A stretch of DNA of 64,000 bases, taken from assembly GCA_017614995.1 (NCBI GenBank), contig JAGAAX010000036.1, positions 62,001 to 126,000 of the forward strand, read 5' to 3'. The notes under the pieces are model-generated. The model was not told the DNA's origin and ran no database searches. It saw only the letters and a program-made list of their open reading frames with translations. The position numbers and the translations under genes are program-made. This document shows, piece after piece, positions 60,317-64,000 of this stretch. Numbering within the stretch: position 1 is the first letter of the stretch; every line of letters begins with the position of its first letter. The stretch comes from Spirochaetaceae bacterium (GTDB lineage: Bacteria > Spirochaetota > Spirochaetia > Treponematales > Treponemataceae).

Positions 60317-60870
60317 GCCTTTCTTTATTGTTTTATTATCTTTTTTGTTCTTCCGCTGTCTTTGTTTACGGCATTGGCTTAAAACAGGCATTAATGAAGT
60401 CAAGCACAATTCATTATTTTGGAACAACAGCAATCAAAACGTTTCTGACAATTCTTTTTTCGCTTCCGGTTGTCTGGGGTTTGTCCATGTTTTTTGTCAA
60501 ACGCGGATTTGCAGAACTTTATCCGTTAATTCTTATTATAACAGTAATTCTAATATCCAAAATCATTGACTCTGTTACATATTTATTAAAAGGTTCTGTA
60601 TCAGCAGGAATTCTTCTGCCTTCTTCAATTATGCTGCTGGCTGTAAATGAAAGCATAACACTGCTTGAAGCTTATACAATTGCAGCGGGCATTTTTCTTT
60701 CAGTTTTTCTTCTGCTTCCGCTTTTATATGCAATCAGAAAAAGACTTAACAATTCTATGCCGCCAAAAGACTTTAAGTATTACGCTGTTGCATTTTTCAG
60801 CGCGGCATTCATCTTTTTTGCATTTTTTGCATATCATTTTTCTTGGTTTAATCAGGAGTTCTTCAAATGA
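60313..60870 (+). CDS. rnfA: RnfA-like membrane subunit lacking the cluster cysteines
   Basis: The 185-aa protein has six membrane helices like RnfA/NqrE. The segment that normally reads GLCPFMGVS reads GIGLKQALM, and the LPLITTNCAVLG segment reads LPSSIMLLAVNES, so both cluster cysteines are missing. One Cys near residue 12 is not at the expected site. Overlaps rnfE and rnfB by 4 nt. Confidence 0.82.
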   Translation: MSLSLLFYYLFCSSAVFVYGIGLKQALMKSSTIHYFGTTAIKTFLTILFSLPVVWGLSMFFVKRGFAELYPLILIITVILISKIIDSVTYLLKGSVSAGILLPSSIMLLAVNESITLLEAYTIAAGIFLSVFLLLPLLYAIRKRLNNSMPPKDFKYYAVAFFSAAFIFFAFFAYHFSWFNQEFFK

Positions 60871-61553
60871 TAGTCCCATTACTTGTTTTTCTGCTTATAA
60901 TAAGCGCTGTCTCTTTAGCAATCTGGACTATATTTGGATTTCTTCCGGATTATTTGAAAGACCGCAATATCAATGTTACGCAGGACATTCTTTCGCATGA
61001 CGAAAAAGATATTGTTTTTTCCAGAGAGAATGCTGTTATTTCAAAAGATTTAAGAGCTGTTGTCCGCTGCAACCCCGAAAGAAAGGTCACAAAGCGCGGC
61101 TTTTTCTACGACGACATTCAGGACTGCCGCCTTTTCAAGGAAATCTACGAATCAGTTTCAGATTGTACCTGCGGCTGCATCGGATTCGGTTCATGCATTA
61201 ACTACTGTCCGCAGGACGCAATCACAATAAAGAACGGAACAGCCGTCATAAACTCAAACTGCTCCGGCTGCGGTCAGTGTGTCGATATATGCCCTAACGG
61301 ACTTATTACGCTTATTCCAAAAGAGCAGACACATTATGTTGCGTGCGCCACAACCGGCGGCGAGCACATGAAAGAGATTTGCTCGACAGCATGCGTAAAC
61401 TGCGAGAACTGTCAGAAAAACTCACTGACAGAAAAAGACATACAGAACTGTCCGGCAGAATGTATCGTAGCAGACGAAAAAAAGCCCTCTAAAGACTTTA
61501 AATTCTGGCAGTTATGCTATAACATACTAACTGCTCAGTCTACAAAAAATTAA
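60867..61553 (+). CDS. rnfB: RnfB-like ferredoxin subunit without the CGxxGC domain
   Basis: The 228-aa protein has an N-terminal membrane helix (about 4-25) and cytoplasmic ferredoxin domains. Canonical RnfB has a first Fe-S domain with CGxxGCxxYA after the helix; here the sequence goes straight to AVVRCNP and then CTCGCIGFGSCINYCPQDAI and NCSGCGQCVDICPNGLI, with a further cysteine cluster CVNCENC. It is shorter than usual. This subunit and RnfC keep Fe-S clusters, unlike the membrane subunits. Confidence 0.85.
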   Translation: MIVPLLVFLLIISAVSLAIWTIFGFLPDYLKDRNINVTQDILSHDEKDIVFSRENAVISKDLRAVVRCNPERKVTKRGFFYDDIQDCRLFKEIYESVSDCTCGCIGFGSCINYCPQDAITIKNGTAVINSNCSGCGQCVDICPNGLITLIPKEQTHYVACATTGGEHMKEICSTACVNCENCQKNSLTEKDIQNCPAECIVADEKKPSKDFKFWQLCYNILTAQSTKN

Positions 61554-61564
61554 TCGGAACGGTT

Positions 61565-63484
61565 ATGGGAAAAATCAGCCTTTGCCTCGGGCTTTTTGCC
61601 GAAACCTCGGCAGACGGTTCGGGCATACCAAATTCACATATTTATGAAAACGGCTATAAAACTCTTGCAGCCTATCTCTTTTCTCATGAAAAAGTACCGT
61701 TCTCTTTCTTTTTTTCAGGGCATGTACTTGAATGGCTTCAAACTCAGCACGCGGAATATCTTCTTGTAATTGAAGAACTTCTTGCAAGAAAGCAGATTGA
61801 AGTAATCGGCGGCGGCTACTATAACCCGCATTTTCCGCTCTTGCAGCCAGCCGACCGTACAGGTCAGATTGAAGCTCTGACAACAGCTTTACGCAAGCAT
61901 TTTAAGAAACGCCCGCATGGCTGCTTTATCAACGAAAGCGTCTGGGATCCTTCGCTTATAAACACGCTCAATTCATGCTCGCTTGAATATGTCATGCTCG
62001 ACTATTCGTTTTTTGCTTCTGACATGTCTGACCCGAAAGCACTTACAGTTTCTATAACCGAAGATATGGGCAAGTCAATTTTTGTGCTTCCCCTGCATAA
62101 CGAGCTTTTTGACACAGCCGACATGATTTCACCAGAAGCATTTTTAGAGAAGCTTAGAAAAATTGTGCCTGCTTCGCTTAACAACCCGACAATTACATGC
62201 TTTATTTCAGCCGAAAAGCTTGCCGAACTGGTGCAGCAGAACTGGCTTGAAGAATGTCTTGCCCTGTTAGACACAACTTTTAAAGACAAAATCGAGCTTT
62301 CTCTGCCTGGAAAAGTCTTGAAAAATTCAAAGACTTTCAACAAGGCAATTATTCCGTCTGGAATGAGCAAAAAAGCTTCAAGCTGGGCATTAAAGGCTTA
62401 TTCAAAAGCCGCGCCGAACAAAAACACAATGCGCGCGACTGTACGTAATTTTTCGCTTTTATACCCGGAAGTCTTGAATCTTTATTCCAGAATGAGCTAC
62501 ACAAGCCTTTTGGTAAACCAGTGCAGGGGCGACAAGGTGCGCAAAAAAGCCGCGCGCGAAGAACTTTGGAAGGCGCAGAACGGCGCAGCATACTGGTATC
62601 TCGGCTCTGGCGGCATTACAAACACAAAGCTTAGAAACGAAATGTACAAAAACCTTTTGCACGCAGAACAGCTTGTAAGAGAAGTCTCTAACATAAATGA
62701 CGCACTCAACTCGTTTGACGTAAACTTTGACGGCAGCAGCGAATATGTGGCGCAGTTTAAGCTCTACGATGCCTATCTTTCAAAGACAGGCGGCTCAATC
62801 TACGAGTTTGACATTCTTCAGTGTGAGAGAAACTTTGCAGCGACAATATCTGACAGGCGGCGGCGTGGACTTTTTTCAGATTTTCTTGTAAATGACAAAG
62901 ACTTCAGCCTGCTTTCAAAAGGCCAGAATCCCGACGGCATAAGCTGCCTTAACGAAGCTCTGTACAACGAGCTGAAATACGACCGCACAAAGAAAAACGT
63001 GAAGCTTGAAGCGCAGGTTCTTTTTGAAAAGAAGAAGTCCATCAAAATCGTCAAAGAGTTTCACTTTACAAAAGATTCAATCCGCGTTGACTACAGGCTT
63101 ATAAACACCTCAAAAGAAAACATCAATGCGTATCTGATTATCGAAAACAACCTGTGTATGCAGTCAAACAGCCCGGAAACGCTGTCTCTTGAATGTTCGG
63201 CGGACGATCTGCTTCTGCCAATCGCGCCCGAAACCGACTTTTTCAACAATAAGGGCATTTTCTACCTCCGCATGACAGACAACCTCTCACAATGCTGCTT
63301 TACGCTGTCTTCAAGCGACGCGGCAGGAGTCTACGCCTATCCGTATTTCAGCCAGCAGCAGTATCTTGCCACAACAACAGGACTTTTCTGGAAAATCTCT
63401 CTACTGCCGGGCGCAGTCTGCAGCCGCACCGTAACCCTCTACATAAAACGCACCGAAACCCACCCCCACAAGCGCAAGAACTAA
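61565..63484 (+). CDS. GH57-like protein (4-alpha-glucanotransferase/DUF1925-DUF1926 type), probably impaired
   Basis: The 639-aa protein matches GH57 alpha-amylase/4-alpha-glucanotransferases in length and order: an N-terminal (beta/alpha)7 barrel, a helical DUF1925-like part and a C-terminal beta domain with FDVNFDGSSEYVAQ. The catalytic nucleophile is in place at E124 (NESVWDPSL; E123 in Thermococcus litoralis). However the N-terminal HQP motif reads FAETS, GGGFYEP reads GGGYYNPH, and the acid/base DDGEKFG region reads ISAEKLA, with Ser near position 215. The active site is thus probably altered. It starts 11 nt after rnfB. Confidence 0.8.
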   Translation: MGKISLCLGLFAETSADGSGIPNSHIYENGYKTLAAYLFSHEKVPFSFFFSGHVLEWLQTQHAEYLLVIEELLARKQIEVIGGGYYNPHFPLLQPADRTGQIEALTTALRKHFKKRPHGCFINESVWDPSLINTLNSCSLEYVMLDYSFFASDMSDPKALTVSITEDMGKSIFVLPLHNELFDTADMISPEAFLEKLRKIVPASLNNPTITCFISAEKLAELVQQNWLEECLALLDTTFKDKIELSLPGKVLKNSKTFNKAIIPSGMSKKASSWALKAYSKAAPNKNTMRATVRNFSLLYPEVLNLYSRMSYTSLLVNQCRGDKVRKKAAREELWKAQNGAAYWYLGSGGITNTKLRNEMYKNLLHAEQLVREVSNINDALNSFDVNFDGSSEYVAQFKLYDAYLSKTGGSIYEFDILQCERNFAATISDRRRRGLFSDFLVNDKDFSLLSKGQNPDGISCLNEALYNELKYDRTKKNVKLEAQVLFEKKKSIKIVKEFHFTKDSIRVDYRLINTSKENINAYLIIENNLCMQSNSPETLSLECSADDLLLPIAPETDFFNNKGIFYLRMTDNLSQCCFTLSSSDAAGVYAYPYFSQQQYLATTTGLFWKISLLPGAVCSRTVTLYIKRTETHPHKRKN

Positions 63485-63532
63485 GTGCTTTTGCCATTTA
63501 CACAGAATTTTTTACAGGCTCGGATACAGAAT

Positions 63533-63937
63533 ATGAAAAGATTTATGCTAATTTTTCTATTATTTATACTACCCATGAATGTTTTTTGTATGCAGGAAAC
63601 AGAATTCCGTGCGGCAGCTTTTATTTCAATATGCGCTTTTGGCTATTATCAGGAACATGGAATAATGCCAGAAAATATTTTTGATTTACAGGAAAAAGAA
63701 TATTTTGAAAATACTCGGGGGCATTTTAAAGTGTATTATGATTGTGGATTTGAAATTAATTTACAGAAAAGAAACGATAATACATTAGACATTTATGTTA
63801 GTAGCCAAAGAATGCAATATCATGTTAGATATGAAGTTGAAACCTTTCATCATTTTCTGGAATATTTGAATGGAAAATTTATCAAGGAGTATTACAGGGA
63901 TAATAAAGGTTATATTATTACTGCCTCCTGCAGTTAG
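63533..63937 (+). CDS. Small secreted protein of unknown function
   Basis: The 134-aa product has a signal peptide (KRFMLIFLLFILPMNVFC, cleavage near residue 19) and a mature part of about 115 residues rich in Tyr, Phe and charged residues. No family is recognised. The ATG at 63533 is preferred over an upstream start in the same frame because it starts the signal peptide. No Shine-Dalgarno is seen. It lies 48 nt after the GH57-like stop. Confidence 0.6.
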   Translation: MKRFMLIFLLFILPMNVFCMQETEFRAAAFISICAFGYYQEHGIMPENIFDLQEKEYFENTRGHFKVYYDCGFEINLQKRNDNTLDIYVSSQRMQYHVRYEVETFHHFLEYLNGKFIKEYYRDNKGYIITASCS

Positions 63938-63942
63938 ATTTT

Positions 63943-64000
63943 TACGATGGCTACGGCTCAAAGTATGAATATGTCTATAACGCAGTCGGCAGGATAAGCA
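63943..64000 (+). other. Fragment of a YD-repeat-like coding sequence at the window edge
   Basis: One frame from 63943 reads YDGYGSKYEYVYNAVGRIS, typical of YD-type or Rhs-like repeats. The frame runs off the right edge, and no start codon is seen before it. It may be the start region of a larger gene or a remnant. Confidence 0.3.

Overview
The window looks like chromosomal DNA of a Treponema-like spirochaete, probably host-associated and fermentative. The evidence is a P83/100-type antigen homologue, the diderm-restricted TIGR03546/TIGR03545 pair, a signal-peptide protein resembling an outer-membrane barrel, an rnf-like operon, glycogen synthase, an NADH-type alcohol dehydrogenase, a GH95 enzyme, and many small genes in tight ATGA-overlap operons. 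No rRNA, tRNA, CRISPR array, prophage or insertion sequence is visible. The genus call is inference from gene content.

Layout. 0-8 kb is a plus-strand housekeeping run: the end of a membrane protein, coaX, a 29-aa ribosomal-type protein, dxs-folP-cdaA-cdaR (isoprenoid, folate and c-di-AMP), a DUF2225 protein and truA. 8-12 kb is a minus-strand run: glycosyltransferase, uracil-DNA glycosylase, priA. 12-20 kb holds a periplasmic-binding-protein-like/GGDEF cyclase, an outer-membrane-like protein, a DTW tRNA modification enzyme, thiI (minus) and an acyl-CoA synthetase. 20-31 kb holds a secreted protein, comEC, rsmA, a YggS protein, two pseudouridine synthases, folC (minus), murC, yicC, a CMP-kinase-like gene and an unusual LeuD-like protein. 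31-43 kb holds a lipoprotein, an alcohol dehydrogenase/SDR pair, a membrane-anchored EEP phosphatase, a GH95 hydrolase, an aminotransferase, glgA and the TIGR03546/TIGR03545 pair. 43-55 kb holds mainly minus-strand genes (a small Cys-containing protein, P83/100, a rRNA m5U methyltransferase, a secreted protein, a membrane protein, a TPR protein, a P-loop/Asp23-like protein and an RluA-family enzyme). Between them lie plus-strand genes for an alpha/beta hydrolase, an orphan D12 DNA methylase and a poly(A) polymerase. 55-64 kb is one long plus-strand operon: a DUF212 protein, a novel membrane protein, rnfC-D-G-E-A-B, a GH57-like protein, then a small secreted protein and the edge of a YD-repeat-like sequence.

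The most unusual content is the rnf-like operon. Gene order and overall subunit architecture are those of RnfCDGEAB, but nearly every cofactor motif of the transmembrane electron path appears to be gone. The RnfC GGAGFP motif, the RnfD and RnfG SGAT flavinylation motifs, the RnfA and RnfE cysteines and the first RnfB Fe-S domain are missing. The ferredoxin-type clusters of RnfC and RnfB remain. The next gene encodes a GH57-like protein that keeps the nucleophile but seems to lack the acid/base residue.

A second theme is transcription without leaders. At least eight operon-first genes have a -10 hexamer ending 6-8 nt before the start codon and no Shine-Dalgarno sequence, while genes inside operons mostly carry clear Shine-Dalgarno sequences. 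Other points are a dxs gene that seems to start at ACG, a tandem 104-bp duplication of hairpins between two genes, and a cluster of three perfect hairpins after cdaR.
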